A DNA stretch of 64,000 nt from Streptomyces sp. NBC_01497 (GCF_036250695.1 NZ_CP109427.1:4898001-4962000); one strand, 5' to 3'; shown: positions 40,860-50,071, numbered from the stretch's first letter. The notes: generated from the sequence alone by a model not told the origin. Program-made: numbers and translations.

Positions 40860-41780
40860 ATGGACGCTGTCAGTCATCTTCTCCGGTTGGCCCGCCCGCA
40901 GGCTCGCCTCGACAAGCGCTGCCTGTTGGGCGGGGCGACCCGGATGGACGTCGCCGCTCATGCGGAGCGGAAGGCTCCGTTCCATGTCCTGCTGGAAGGC
41001 GCCTGCACCCTTGAGATCGGGTCGAAGCTGCTGGAGGTCCGGGCCGGCGACGTCGTGCTGATCCCCGGTGGGGCACCGCACCGCGTCACGACGCCCGGCT
41101 GCGAACCCCTGAGCCCGACGGCCGAGACGGCCGGTGAGGCGTTCGTGACGACACGCAGCGCACAGAGCCGGGCTCCCGTCATCGACCTGTTCTGCGGCCA
41201 CTACACCTTCGGAGCCGGAGCGGGTGCGCTGCTGTTCCGCAGCCTTCCCGACCCGCTGCACGTCTCGTTCGGATCGTCGGACGAGGGAGAGGAGGTCCTG
41301 CGGATGCTGAGCGCTCTGATGCGCGGCGAGGCACGAAGGGAAGGCGACGGCACCGCGGCGATCCTCTCCGCCCTGTGCACGGTCCTTCTCGCCATGGTCC
41401 TCAGGACGTCGCGGGGCGTGAACGCGAACGCGACGCTCTGGACGGCGGCGGGTGACGGGCGGATCGCGGGTGTCGTCGAACGGGTGCTCGCCGACCCCGG
41501 GGCCGACTGGTCGATCGAGCGCCTGAGCCGGGCCGCGGCCATGTCGCGGGCCACCTTCCTCCGGCACTTCGTCCGGAGCACCGGGATGACCGCCGGCACC
41601 TTCCTCGGGCAGGTGCGCCTGATGACCGCGGCGGAACTGCTCGCCACCACGGACGCCACTGTGGCTTCGGTGGCCGGGCAGGTCGGCTACCACTCAGAGT
41701 CGGCGTTCAGCAGGTCGTTCCGCTCGGCGGTCGGCACGACCCCGGCGCGTTTTCGGCGCGCCTCGGTGCGGCCCGCCTGA
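40860..41780 (+). CDS. rclR: RclR-like AraC family regulator
   Basis: A 306-residue regulator with an N-terminal cupin (LLEVRAGDVVLIPGGAPHRV) and two C-terminal helix-turn-helix motifs (WSIERLSRAAAMSRATFLRHF, ATVASVAGQVGYHSESAFSRSF). The first residues, MDAVSHLLRLARPQARLDKRC, align closely with E. coli RclR. C21 matches the RclR sensing cysteine, and C81 is a plausible partner. RclR activates rclA on oxidation by hypochlorous acid, and the divergent gene here is rclA-like. Confidence 0.82.
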   Translation: MDAVSHLLRLARPQARLDKRCLLGGATRMDVAAHAERKAPFHVLLEGACTLEIGSKLLEVRAGDVVLIPGGAPHRVTTPGCEPLSPTAETAGEAFVTTRSAQSRAPVIDLFCGHYTFGAGAGALLFRSLPDPLHVSFGSSDEGEEVLRMLSALMRGEARREGDGTAAILSALCTVLLAMVLRTSRGVNANATLWTAAGDGRIAGVVERVLADPGADWSIERLSRAAAMSRATFLRHFVRSTGMTAGTFLGQVRLMTAAELLATTDATVASVAGQVGYHSESAFSRSFRSAVGTTPARFRRASVRPA

Positions 41781-41862
41781 CGGCGCCGAGGTCGCTTGCC
41801 GAGGTCGCGGGCCGAGGAGGAGCCGCGCCGTACCGGTGCGTCGCGGCCGGGCGGTCGCGCGG

Positions 41863-42294
41863 TCAGACCGCGAACACCTGTGAGTCGTCAGCGAACGCCT
41901 TGAACTCCAGGGCGTTGCCGGCCGGGTCCAGCAGGAACATCGTCCACTGCTCGCCCTTCTCGCCCGCGAACCGCAGGTAGGGCTCGATGACGAACTCCGT
42001 GCCCGCGGCCCGCAGGCGCTCCGCCAGCTCCTGGAACTCCTCGACAGCCAGCAGCAGTCCGAAGTGCGGTACGGGGACCTCGTGGCCGTCCACCGCGTTG
42101 TGCGCGCGCTCGGCGGGGCGCGGCGCGAGGTGTGTCACGAACTGGTGGCCGTGCAGGTTCCAGTCGACCCACCGCTCCGCGCTGCGGCCCTCGGGCAGGC
42201 CGAGCACGCCGCCGTAGAAGCGGCGCGCGGCCGCGAGATCGTCGACGGGCACGGCCAGATGGAAGCGCGGCAGCGGGGTCTCGTGCGTGGTCAT
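41863..42294 (-). CDS. VOC (glyoxalase/bleomycin-resistance fold) protein
   Basis: A 143-residue VOC protein: [27 protein letters not shown] in the first module and [18 protein letters not shown] with [16 protein letters not shown] in the second. H12, H76 and E131 could bind a metal. VOC proteins include glyoxalases, dioxygenases and drug-binding proteins; the substrate here is not known. Confidence 0.85.
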   Translation of the reverse strand: MTTHETPLPRFHLAVPVDDLAAARRFYGGVLGLPEGRSAERWVDWNLHGHQFVTHLAPRPAERAHNAVDGHEVPVPHFGLLLAVEEFQELAERLRAAGTEFVIEPYLRFAGEKGEQWTMFLLDPAGNALEFKAFADDSQVFAV

Positions 42295-42341
42295 GGGTGC
42301 GTCGCCTCTCTGCGTACGGCTGGGGCCCTACGGGGACGACG

Positions 42342-43520
42342 CTACGCGCCGGCCCCCGCGACCTGCACCAGGGCGTGCGTCCCGGTGACGCGCCACGGCT
42401 CGCCTGTGGCGTCGAGTGCCGCGGCCGTGGCCGCCTCAAGCCCCGTGATCACGTCGGACTTGAGGGTGCGCAGCGCGGCCACGGGAGCGGGGAAGAAGGC
42501 GGTGCGCTCCGCGAAGGACGTCGTCGGGTCGTAGAGCCTGTCGCCGACCAGACGGCGGTAGTTGAGATCGCCCTTCACGATCGTGACGGCCGCGGAGGCC
42601 AGTTCGCCGCGCAGGTCGTCGGGCATCCGGTCGTACGCGAGCGGCGCGCAGAAGAAGGGGTGGGCGTCGAGGGAGAGGCGGCCGTCAGTCAGCGCCGTCC
42701 ACAGGCGGCGGCCCGCCTCACCCGCTCGTCCCGGTGCCGCCGCGAGGCGGCGCAGCGCGGCGCTCACGTCGGCGGTGGTCGCGTCGGAGACGTAGTACGG
42801 ATGCGGCTTGACGTGCAGGACGGCGCGCCCGGCGCGGCCGGTGCGCAGCAGGTGGTCGAGGAGCAGCAGGTCGGGGACCAGTTCGCGGCCCGCGTTGTCG
42901 GCGATGAGATGTACCGGGGCGTCGCGGCCGGGCGGCAGCAGCCGCCACAGCTGCTCCCGGTCGTCGGCGACGAGCTGCCCCGGCGCGCCCGGCGTCGCCT
43001 CCTGCGACGTGATCCGGAAGCCGAGGTCCGCCCGGTTGCCCCAGAGCGCGGCGCCGAGCAGCGCGTCCGCCTGTTCGCGTTCGGGGCGGGCGGCGAGCGC
43101 GTCCAGGGCGGCGAGCTCGTCGTCCACCGTGCCGCTGCCCAGTTCGGCGTCCTTGAACGGCGCGAACGGGTCGAGTCCCTGCCACGGGCCCGGTGTGAAG
43201 TGGCCGACCGCTCCCAGCAGCCTGCGGTAGAAGTAGCTCTCCGCCCAGAGGAACGGCAGATCGAACCACGCTCTGCCGATGTACGCCCCGGACCCCCACG
43301 CCGCCCAGCGCCCCGCGTCCCGGGCGTCCGGCGGCAGGGGTGCGACCGTCCCCCGCGTGATCTCGGTGAGCAGCGCGTCGAGGGCGCGCTGGGCGGCCGG
43401 CGGGTAGGGGGTGGCGTCGCGTACCTGCTGGATCAGCGCGGGATGCCGCTCGGCGAGCACGCCGTGGGCGAAGGTTCCGGGGACATCGGCTCGGATCTCG
43501 GGGGCGTCGGCGGTGTTCAC
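42342..43520 (-). CDS. DUF89/ARMT1 family damage-control phosphatase
   Basis: A 392-residue protein. The DUF89 metal site is visible: IADNAGRELVPDLLLLDHLL (D208, N209) and VKGDLNYRRLVGD (316-328). Family members remove phosphate from harmful or misplaced sugar phosphates and similar damaged metabolites using Mn or Co. The GTG at 43520 was chosen as the point where the coding pattern begins. Confidence 0.82.
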   Translation of the reverse strand: MNTADAPEIRADVPGTFAHGVLAERHPALIQQVRDATPYPPAAQRALDALLTEITRGTVAPLPPDARDAGRWAAWGSGAYIGRAWFDLPFLWAESYFYRRLLGAVGHFTPGPWQGLDPFAPFKDAELGSGTVDDELAALDALAARPEREQADALLGAALWGNRADLGFRITSQEATPGAPGQLVADDREQLWRLLPPGRDAPVHLIADNAGRELVPDLLLLDHLLRTGRAGRAVLHVKPHPYYVSDATTADVSAALRRLAAAPGRAGEAGRRLWTALTDGRLSLDAHPFFCAPLAYDRMPDDLRGELASAAVTIVKGDLNYRRLVGDRLYDPTTSFAERTAFFPAPVAALRTLKSDVITGLEAATAAALDATGEPWRVTGTHALVQVAGAGA

Positions 43521-44152
43521 GAGGGCATGATGCCCCGCCTGCGATCGTGGCGGAGCGACGACCGGACGCCGGCCGGCGGAACGTCGAATTCCGCCGGTCC
43601 CCTCCCTCTCGCTCCCGGCGGGGGTGGCGGCTGGAGCCGACTGGCATTGTTCGAATTCTTTCGAGAAACGCATTCAGAAGTCCTCGAATATTCAACCTCA
43701 TTCACCTCGGTGGCTATGCGTCCACGTGTCGCAATAGGCTCCGCCGCGCATCGGATCGGCCCCTCGAACTGGCGTATCGACTCGGGAGAAGGGGCGCTTC
43801 CGTAAACGTCACCTCGTCCTTTCGGCTGGCTGTTCGGCGCCTCAGGTGACGCAGCGTAGATGTTCTACCGGGTGCTCTAATCTGTCAAAATCGCAGGTCG
43901 GAGGCATTAATCGGGGGTGGGGGCGCGTTCTGTCGGAAAAAGCGTCCTTGCCCACTCTCCGGGCGATATACCATCCCCCCAATGTCTGGCCCCCAACCTT
44001 GCCTGACGCGGGTGTAGTTGCTACTTCGCGAAATGCACCCTGCCGAGGGATTGACCTCCGGCTGAGGAATGGCCTCAGGACCGGCCGGGCCGGTACCGTC
44101 CGCGTCGGAGTACCGGTCGGGGACCAGACTTCGGACAACGCGAAGGTTATCC
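43521..44152. other. 632-bp control region before the conservon
   Basis: No gene was recognised, and its central part is more AT-rich than the surroundings. Visible structure: a TGTTCGAA-rich block (43648-43665), a palindrome GTAGA-TGT-TCTAC (43855-43867) and CTGAGG-AATGG-CCTCAG (44062-44078), the last within 90 bp of cvnA and just after a TTGACC (44051-44056) that could be a -35 box. Confidence 0.5.
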
Positions 44153-45862
44153 ATGACCCGTGCCCGTACCCCCGTGCCTGCCACCTCCTCCCGCAGGACA
44201 CGCCCCTGGCCGGTCGTCCTCGTCCTCGCGTTCCTCGCCCTCGCCGGCGGCGGTTTCGCCATGGAACGCGTCGTCGGCGTCGGAGCCGTGGCGGCGTACG
44301 GGGTCGCGGGCGCCGTACTGCTGGGCTGGCTGGAGTCGTTCCGCCGCGCGCAGCGGGACCTCACGCACGACCTGATCAAACTCCGGGGCGAGATCACCGA
44401 ACGCGAAGCGGAGATCGCCCGCCGCGAGGCGCACTGGCACGGCTACGTCAACGGCCAGGCCGAACGCGTGCGCGAAGAGGCCGCGTTCACGCTCGACCGC
44501 CGGCTGCCCGCCGCGCTCGCCCGTGCCGAGGTGCCGCCCGCCCTGCACACGCGGGGCGGCGGCGAGGCGCGCGGCCACGGCAGCACCGGAGCCGCCGCCG
44601 GGGACGACGGCGTGGCCGTCTGGTTCGACCGGATGCTCGGGGAGATCTCCCGGTCCATCGACGAACGCGAGGAGTCGCAGCGACTCTCCCTGGTCGAGCT
44701 CGCGAACCGCATTCAGACCTCCGCCCACCGCATCCAGGCGAAGGCCACCGGTATCGCGGACCGCTACCCCGGGGACACCGACCTGCTCGACACCACCATG
44801 CAGGTGGACCACGCGGCCACACAGCAGGCCCGGCACGCGCAGAGCCTGAAGGTGCTCTGCGACGAGTGGCCGGGCCAGCAGTGGCAGGACCCGCTCGCGC
44901 TGGTCGACGTCGTGCGGGCCGCGTCGGGCCGCATCATGTCCTACCGGCGGGTGGAGGTCACCGGCGACCCGGACATCGGTATCGCCGCCATCGTCGTGGA
45001 ACCGCTGATCCACCTCGTCGCGGAACTGCTGGCCAACGCCACCGAGTACTCGCCGCCGCGCACGGCGGTGCCGGTCGCCGTCCGCCCGGTGCAGCGCGGC
45101 GCGGTCATCGAGGTCGACGACGGCGGGCTCGGCCTGGACGACCACCGGCTCGACGAGGCGCGCGAGATCGTGTCCGGCCGCAAGCTGCTCGGCGTCGGCG
45201 ACGTGGGCGAGATCCCGCAGACCGGGTTCGCGGTCATCGGCCGCTTCGCCAGACGGCACGGCTTCGGCGTCGACCTCGGGCCTTCCCCGTACGGCGGAAT
45301 CCGCGCGGTCGTCCTCGTCCCGCTGGAGATGCTGGAGAAGCTGGCGCCGCCCGGCACGACTCCCCGGCGGTCCCCCCGGGACCAGGACGCGGAGCGCGTA
45401 CCGGGCCAGGGGCCGAGCAGGGGCCGTCACGGGGGCGTGAGCGACGCCGACGCGTCGCCCGCGGACGAGCGTTTCATCCACAATCCGCTCGTCCCGCAGC
45501 CCCCGGCCAGGAAGCCGCGCACCCCGGAACCGCCGGTCCCGGAGACCCCGTTGCCGCGCCGTGCGGTGCCGGAACCGCCGACGCGGGAACCGGCCGCCGC
45601 GGAACCGCTGGTCCCCGAGCCGCGCCCGCGTCCGACCGACGCGGAACCGCCCGGCGGGATGCGGCGGCTTCCCCGGCGCAGGTCCGCCCGCGGCGAGGGG
45701 CGGCAGGTGCCGCCAGAACCCACCAGCATGACCCCGCCGGGCAGTCCGGAGGAGGCCGGTGAGTGGATGTCCGCCTTCCTGGACGGCTCCTCCCGGCAGC
45801 CGCAGGAACCCCCGCACCCACGGCCCGCGGGCGACGACGGGACACCCCCGCCCACCTCATGA
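44153..45862 (+). CDS. cvnA: Conservon CvnA: membrane sensor histidine-kinase-like ATPase
   Basis: A 569-residue protein. Two N-terminal helices (about 19-60, PWPVVLVLAFLALAGGG and VVGVGAVAAYGVAGAVLLGW) lead to a coiled region and a GHKL ATPase with HLVAELLANATEYSPP (N box) and EVDDGGLGLDD (G1 box). A ~160-residue Pro/Arg-rich tail follows. The H-box position reads MQVDHAATQQARHAQSLKVL, typical of conservon sensors that may not autophosphorylate. CvnA is thought to anchor a G-protein-like complex with CvnB-D. The ATG follows GAAGG. Confidence 0.88.
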   Translation: MTRARTPVPATSSRRTRPWPVVLVLAFLALAGGGFAMERVVGVGAVAAYGVAGAVLLGWLESFRRAQRDLTHDLIKLRGEITEREAEIARREAHWHGYVNGQAERVREEAAFTLDRRLPAALARAEVPPALHTRGGGEARGHGSTGAAAGDDGVAVWFDRMLGEISRSIDEREESQRLSLVELANRIQTSAHRIQAKATGIADRYPGDTDLLDTTMQVDHAATQQARHAQSLKVLCDEWPGQQWQDPLALVDVVRAASGRIMSYRRVEVTGDPDIGIAAIVVEPLIHLVAELLANATEYSPPRTAVPVAVRPVQRGAVIEVDDGGLGLDDHRLDEAREIVSGRKLLGVGDVGEIPQTGFAVIGRFARRHGFGVDLGPSPYGGIRAVVLVPLEMLEKLAPPGTTPRRSPRDQDAERVPGQGPSRGRHGGVSDADASPADERFIHNPLVPQPPARKPRTPEPPVPETPLPRRAVPEPPTREPAAAEPLVPEPRPRPTDAEPPGGMRRLPRRRSARGEGRQVPPEPTSMTPPGSPEEAGEWMSAFLDGSSRQPQEPPHPRPAGDDGTPPPTS

Positions 45863-45994
45863 CCACGCGACCACCGGCCGGCCCTCTCCCGGGCCCCGCC
45901 GCCGGCCTCCTGACGACCGCCCGCGCCTGCCGCCTCCGGGGCGCCGCCCCCTGCCCCACCGCCATCCCGACCCTCCAGAAGGACGGACCCGACC

Positions 45995-46402
45995 ATGAGT
46001 TACGTAACCGAGCCGGAGCAGCGGAGCTGGATGATCGCCGAGGTCGCCGCTGTTCCCGGCGTGCGCCAGGTCATCGTGTTCAGCGCCGACGGCCTCCTGC
46101 TGACCAGCTCGGAGGGGATGGACCGGGACTCGGCCGACCGGCTCGCGGCGAACTGCTCGGGACTGCTCTCCCTGGGGCGCAGCCTCGGACGGGAGTTCGG
46201 CTCCGACGGCGGCCTCGTCCATCAGCAGATGGTGGAGTTCAACGGGGGCTTCCTCTTCATGCGCAGTGCGCACGGCGCGCATCTGGCCGTCGTCACGGGG
46301 CCGGTGGTGGACCCGAAGCTCTGTGCCCGGCAGATGCAGGCACAGGTGATGAAGATCGGCGCGGCGAACCTCAGCAGCCCGCCCCGGCAGGGGACTGCGT
46401 GA
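45995..46402 (+). CDS. cvnB: Conservon CvnB: roadblock/LC7 domain protein
   Basis: A 135-residue roadblock/LC7 protein: WMIAEVAAVPGVRQVIVFSADGLLLTSSEGMDRDSADRLAANCSGLLSLGRSL. In other systems these fold as MglB-like regulators of small GTPases. The ATG follows AGAAGGACGGA. Its stop overlaps cvnC by 4 nt. The 132-bp gap after cvnA has no recognised element. Confidence 0.9.
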   Translation: MSYVTEPEQRSWMIAEVAAVPGVRQVIVFSADGLLLTSSEGMDRDSADRLAANCSGLLSLGRSLGREFGSDGGLVHQQMVEFNGGFLFMRSAHGAHLAVVTGPVVDPKLCARQMQAQVMKIGAANLSSPPRQGTA

Positions 46403-46806
46403 GCGGCCCCGGGCGGCCGGACGACGAACCGGGGGAGCCGCAACCCGGGGCGGACCCGGAGGGCGGCTCCGCCCCGCTCCGCCCGTACGTCATCACCAGG
46501 GGCCGCTCACGCCCCAGCCGCAACACCGTCGGCGTGGAGACCCTGTTGGTGGCCACCACGCCGGCCACGCCCCTGCCGCTCTCCGCCGTCAGGGAGGAGC
46601 GGGCCCTCGTGCGGATGTGCGAGCGGCTGCTCTCCCTGGTGGAGGCGGCCGCACACCTCGAACTTCCCGTGAGCCTGGTGAAGGTCCTCGCGTCCGACCT
46701 GGTCGACAGCGGCCACCTCACCGCACGTTCCGGCGTGCCCCAGGCCGTACTGCCCGACTCGCAACTGCTTCAGGAGGTACTGGATGGTCTCCGCCGGCTC
46801 CGCTGA
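46399..46806 (+). CDS. cvnC: Conservon CvnC: DUF742 protein
   Basis: A 135-residue DUF742 protein. SAPLRPYVITRGRSRPS opens the domain, LLSLVEAAAHLELPVSLVKVLASDLVDSGHL resembles a winged helix, and it ends EVLDGLRRLR. Starts at GTG within the cvnB stop and overlaps cvnD by 23 nt. Confidence 0.9.
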   Translation: MSGPGRPDDEPGEPQPGADPEGGSAPLRPYVITRGRSRPSRNTVGVETLLVATTPATPLPLSAVREERALVRMCERLLSLVEAAAHLELPVSLVKVLASDLVDSGHLTARSGVPQAVLPDSQLLQEVLDGLRRLR

Positions 46807-47392
46807 CCGCTACCTGCCCGACACGGTCCAGCAGGCCGTCAAGATCCCCGTGGTCGGTGCGTTCGGGGTCGGCAAGACGACGCTGGTGGGCTCCGTCAGC
46901 GAGATCGAGCCGCTGCGTACGGAGGAGGTGATGACGCAGGCCAGCGTCGGGGTGGACGACCTGGCGGGGGCCAGCAGGAAGACCACGACCACGGTGGCGA
47001 TGGACTTCGGCCGGATCACCCTCAGCTCGCGCATCGTCCTGTACCTGTTCGGCACGCCGGGCCAGCGGCGATTCTGGGACCTGTGGGAGGGGCTGCTCGA
47101 AGGCGCCCTGGGAGTTCTGGTGGTGATCGACACGCGCCGGCTGGAGGACAGTTTCGACGTCCTCGAACAACTGGAGTTGCGCCGCATGCCGTTCGCGGTC
47201 GCGGTCAACCAGTTCCCGGACAGCCAGGCCTACGACTCCCGCGAACTGCGCGACGCGCTCGACCTGCTGGAGGAGACCCCCATCGTGATGTGCGACGCGC
47301 GCGACCGCAGCTCGGCGGCGGAGGCCCTGATCACCCTCGTCGAACACGTGCTGGCCACCGACGCCCTACGGACCCCGGAGGCCGCTTCATGA
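46784..47392 (+). CDS. cvnD: Conservon CvnD: small GTPase-like ATP/GTP-binding protein
   Basis: A 202-residue Ras-like NTPase. P-loop GAFGVGKT (25-32), switch-II FGTPGQRRFWDLW and a base-binding motif NQFPDS in place of NKxD, as is usual for conservon GTPases. It probably cycles between nucleotide states under CvnB control. AGGAG lies before its ATG inside cvnC. Confidence 0.92.
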   Translation: MVSAGSADRYLPDTVQQAVKIPVVGAFGVGKTTLVGSVSEIEPLRTEEVMTQASVGVDDLAGASRKTTTTVAMDFGRITLSSRIVLYLFGTPGQRRFWDLWEGLLEGALGVLVVIDTRRLEDSFDVLEQLELRRMPFAVAVNQFPDSQAYDSRELRDALDLLEETPIVMCDARDRSSAAEALITLVEHVLATDALRTPEAAS

Positions 47393-47720
47393 CGCCCCGC
47401 GAGAACGGCCCCTACGACATGACGCCGCGCGAGAACGGCTCGTACGACACGGCCCGCGAGAACGGCTCCTACGACACGCCGCGGGACAGCGGCTCCTACG
47501 AGGGCTCCTACGACGGGACGTCCCGCGCCGGCACCGGGGCGCGCGAACCGGAGCCGTACGGGGCGGAGTCGTACGAAGGGGGCCGTGACGAGGCGGGCCC
47601 GTACGGGGCAGGTCCGTACGACGCGGCTCCGTACGACGCGGGCCCGTACGACGCGGGCCCGTACGAAACGGGTACGTACGACGTGACTCCGTACGACACG
47701 GCTCCGTACGAGCAGGTGCC
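47389..47720 (+). repeat. Coding tandem repeats in the P450 N-terminus
   Basis: Two blocks: ~30-bp units encoding TPRENGSYD-like decapeptides (47389-47500), and 15-bp units containing CCGTACGA (about 47595-47715) encoding x-PY-(D/E/G)-x pentapeptides. Copies differ mostly at few positions, which suggests recent expansion. Confidence 0.75.
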
Positions 47721-49182
47721 CCACGGGCAGACGGTCCACGAGCAGGCCTCCCGGACGCCGGGCCCGTACGGCGAGGACCCGGGCGACGGCCGTCCGGGCG
47801 ACGGGGATGCCGGTGCGACGCACGGGACGGCGGGCCGCGAACCGGACGGCCACCGGGCGCCCGCCGACGACGAGGAACCAAGCGGCTGTCCCGTCCGCCA
47901 CGACCACAGGAGCACTCCCGAGACCGCCCCGGTGGCCGGCGCCGGCGGGCCCGCGCCGATGGCGCTGACCGACATCGTGTCCTCGCCCGACCCGCACCTC
48001 GTCTACCGGGAACTGCGCCGGCAGTACGGGCCCGTGGCGCCCGTCGAGCTGGAACCGGGCCTGCCCGCCTGGCTGGTGCTCGGCTACCACGAACTCCTCG
48101 CGGTCACCCGGCAGGAACAGCTGTTCTCCCGGGACCCGCGCAACTGGCACGCCCTGCGGGACGGTCGGGTCGCGCCCGATTCGCCGCTCATGCCGATGAT
48201 GCGGTACCACCCGGTCTGCTACCACGCGGACGGCGCGGAGCACCGGCGGCTGCGCGTCCCGTTCGACGAAGGGGTGGGGCGGCTGAACGAACGGGCGGCG
48301 CGACGGCTGATCGAGGAACGCTGCCACGGTCTGGTCGCGAAGTTCTCCGAGGCCGGCCACGCGGACCTGGTCAACGAGTACGCGGCGCAGGTGCCGATGA
48401 TGGCGCTCGGCGGGCTGTTCGGTCTGGGCCAGGCCCAGAGCGAGGAGCTGGTGCGCACCGTCTTCGGCGTCGTCGGGTCGGGGCCGGACTCCGAGGACGC
48501 GTACCAGGTCCAGCACCGCATCATCGGCGAGATGGTGGCCCGTCCGCGCTCCGCCCCGGACGACGACCTGACCTGGAACTTCGCCCGTCACCCCAACCTG
48601 GTGACGGAGGAGGAGCGGTTCGCGGCGATGCACCTGATGCTGATCGCGGGGAACATGCCGGCGATCTCGTGGATCGCGCAGACGCTGCGGATGATGATCA
48701 CGGACCCGCGCTTCGCCGCGCGGCTGCGTGGCGGCCGTCTCGGCGTGGATGACGCGCTCGACGAAGCGCTGTGGCGAGAGCCGCCGTTGAACGCCATGCC
48801 GGCCCGGTACGTGCTGCACGACATCGAGCTCGGCGGGCAGGTGCTGCGCCGGGGCGACTGCCTGATCATGGGCATCGGCGCGGCCAACGACGACCCGGAG
48901 ATCCGCCCGGACGAGGGCGAGGACTGGGGGAACCGGGCACATCTCGCCTTCTCCGCGGGGCCGCACCGGTGCCCCGCGCAGCTGCCGGCCCGGCTGATCG
49001 CGCGCACGGCCGTGCGCACCGTGCTCAACCTGCTGCCCGACCTGGAACTCACCGTGCCCGTAACGGATCTCGCGCCGAGTCCTTCGCCCTGGACCCGCGT
49101 GCCCGCGCGGCTGCCGGTCTCGTTCACACCACGGCGCCTCGCCACGGGTCCCGGGAGCCACGCGAATGACCCGGTCGGGTGA
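47389..49182 (+). CDS. cvnE: Conservon CvnE: cytochrome P450 (CYP157-like) with repeat-rich N-terminus
   Basis: A 597-residue protein. Residues about 200-590 are a P450: heme loop FSAGPHRCP with ligand C528, and K-helix E459-A-L-W462, where W replaces the arginine of ExxR. I recall this as the hallmark of Streptomyces CYP157. The I-helix reads LIAGNMPAISW and lacks the acid-threonine pair used for oxygen activation. The first ~190 residues are low complexity: three (P/A)REN-type repeats, then a run of G/A-P-Y-D-A pentapeptides. ATGA overlap with cvnD. Confidence 0.88.
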   Translation: MTPRENGPYDMTPRENGSYDTARENGSYDTPRDSGSYEGSYDGTSRAGTGAREPEPYGAESYEGGRDEAGPYGAGPYDAAPYDAGPYDAGPYETGTYDVTPYDTAPYEQVPHGQTVHEQASRTPGPYGEDPGDGRPGDGDAGATHGTAGREPDGHRAPADDEEPSGCPVRHDHRSTPETAPVAGAGGPAPMALTDIVSSPDPHLVYRELRRQYGPVAPVELEPGLPAWLVLGYHELLAVTRQEQLFSRDPRNWHALRDGRVAPDSPLMPMMRYHPVCYHADGAEHRRLRVPFDEGVGRLNERAARRLIEERCHGLVAKFSEAGHADLVNEYAAQVPMMALGGLFGLGQAQSEELVRTVFGVVGSGPDSEDAYQVQHRIIGEMVARPRSAPDDDLTWNFARHPNLVTEEERFAAMHLMLIAGNMPAISWIAQTLRMMITDPRFAARLRGGRLGVDDALDEALWREPPLNAMPARYVLHDIELGGQVLRRGDCLIMGIGAANDDPEIRPDEGEDWGNRAHLAFSAGPHRCPAQLPARLIARTAVRTVLNLLPDLELTVPVTDLAPSPSPWTRVPARLPVSFTPRRLATGPGSHANDPVG

Positions 49183-49227
49183 AGCGGGCTCACGGCCACG
49201 GCCCAATCACAGCTAATGTGACGGAAT

Positions 49228-49722
49228 ATGACCACAAGCAACACCGCGTCGTACGCCCCGCTCATGGGCACGCTCTCGGTGATCCCCTGGACCAGCGACC
49301 CCGCGGAGGGCGAGCGCAACGCGCCTTTCCTGCTCGCCTATTCGCTCGGTGACGGACGGGAGGGCCCGGCCGCCGGGGAGGAGACCCTGCGGACCGTCCT
49401 CGGTGAGATCGGTCTGACGCCCGGCGTCGAGGTCGTGGACCTCGCGAGCAGGCCCTCCGTCGCCATCACCCTGCTGGTGGAGGCCGGGCGCGCGGTGCTG
49501 ACGATGCCGTACCTGAACGCGCAGTGCCCGGTGCCCCCGGAGTGGGAGAAGGACGCGCGCACGGTCGGGCAGGTGTATTTCATCGTGGCGACGAAGCCGT
49601 GGACCGACGGCCTGCCCGGACGCGCGGTCACGGAGGAGCAGTTGCGCGCCTTCATCGGTGACGAGGACGTGCTCACGACCGCGATGCACTGCCTGCTGCC
49701 GGTCCGCAGCCTGACGGGCTGA
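49228..49722 (+). CDS. DUF5949 family protein
   Basis: A 164-residue soluble protein of unknown function. FLLAYSLGDGREGP, ITLLVEAGRAVLTMPYLNAQCPVPPEWEKDA and VYFIVATKPW match what I remember of the Streptomyces DUF5949 family. It follows the conservon after 45 nt with no hairpin between, so it may be read through from that operon. Confidence 0.65.
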   Translation: MTTSNTASYAPLMGTLSVIPWTSDPAEGERNAPFLLAYSLGDGREGPAAGEETLRTVLGEIGLTPGVEVVDLASRPSVAITLLVEAGRAVLTMPYLNAQCPVPPEWEKDARTVGQVYFIVATKPWTDGLPGRAVTEEQLRAFIGDEDVLTTAMHCLLPVRSLTG

Positions 49723-49802
49723 GAACGGACCCGCCCGAGTTCGAGCCGCCGCGGGCACCGACGTGGCGGCCCGTTTCGCACCCGCCCCGGGCCACGCACA
49801 CA

Positions 49803-49841
49803 CGGGCCCGGCCCGCGCAGGCATCGCGTGGGCCGGGCCCG
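49803..49841. terminator. GC-rich terminator hairpin
   Basis: CGGGCCCGGCCC and GGGCCGGGCCCG form a 12-bp stem around a 15-nt loop between the convergent DUF5949 gene and the small reverse-strand gene. Confidence 0.7.
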
Positions 49842-49879
49842 GTGCTCTGCCGGCGTCAGTGCGTCAGTGCGTTATTGCG

Positions 49880-50071
49880 TCACTGGGGCCGGTGGCGGTG
49901 GCCGGGGCCTGCCGTCGGGGGAGTGACGGGGGCGGTGTGCCCCGCGGCGCACCATTCCCTCACGAGGGCGTTGTAGATGGGCGTGGAGGTGCGCTGGTAC
50001 GCGGGCTCGGCGGACGGCGGTTTCGCGGCGTCCGCCGGCCGGCCCTTGCGGGGGGCGCGGAGGGTTTCCAT
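49880..50071 (-). CDS. Small Streptomyces protein (IYNALVREW motif)
   Basis: A predicted 63-residue protein starting METLRAPRKG with a central TPIYNALVREWCAAG. A TPIY(D/N)AL..EW block occurs in small Streptomyces proteins I have seen near development genes; the function is unknown. There is no clear ribosome site at ATG 50071. An in-frame GTG at 50086 would add five residues. Two overlapping frames look less coding-like. Confidence 0.45.
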   Translation of the reverse strand: METLRAPRKGRPADAAKPPSAEPAYQRTSTPIYNALVREWCAAGHTAPVTPPTAGPGHRHRPQ

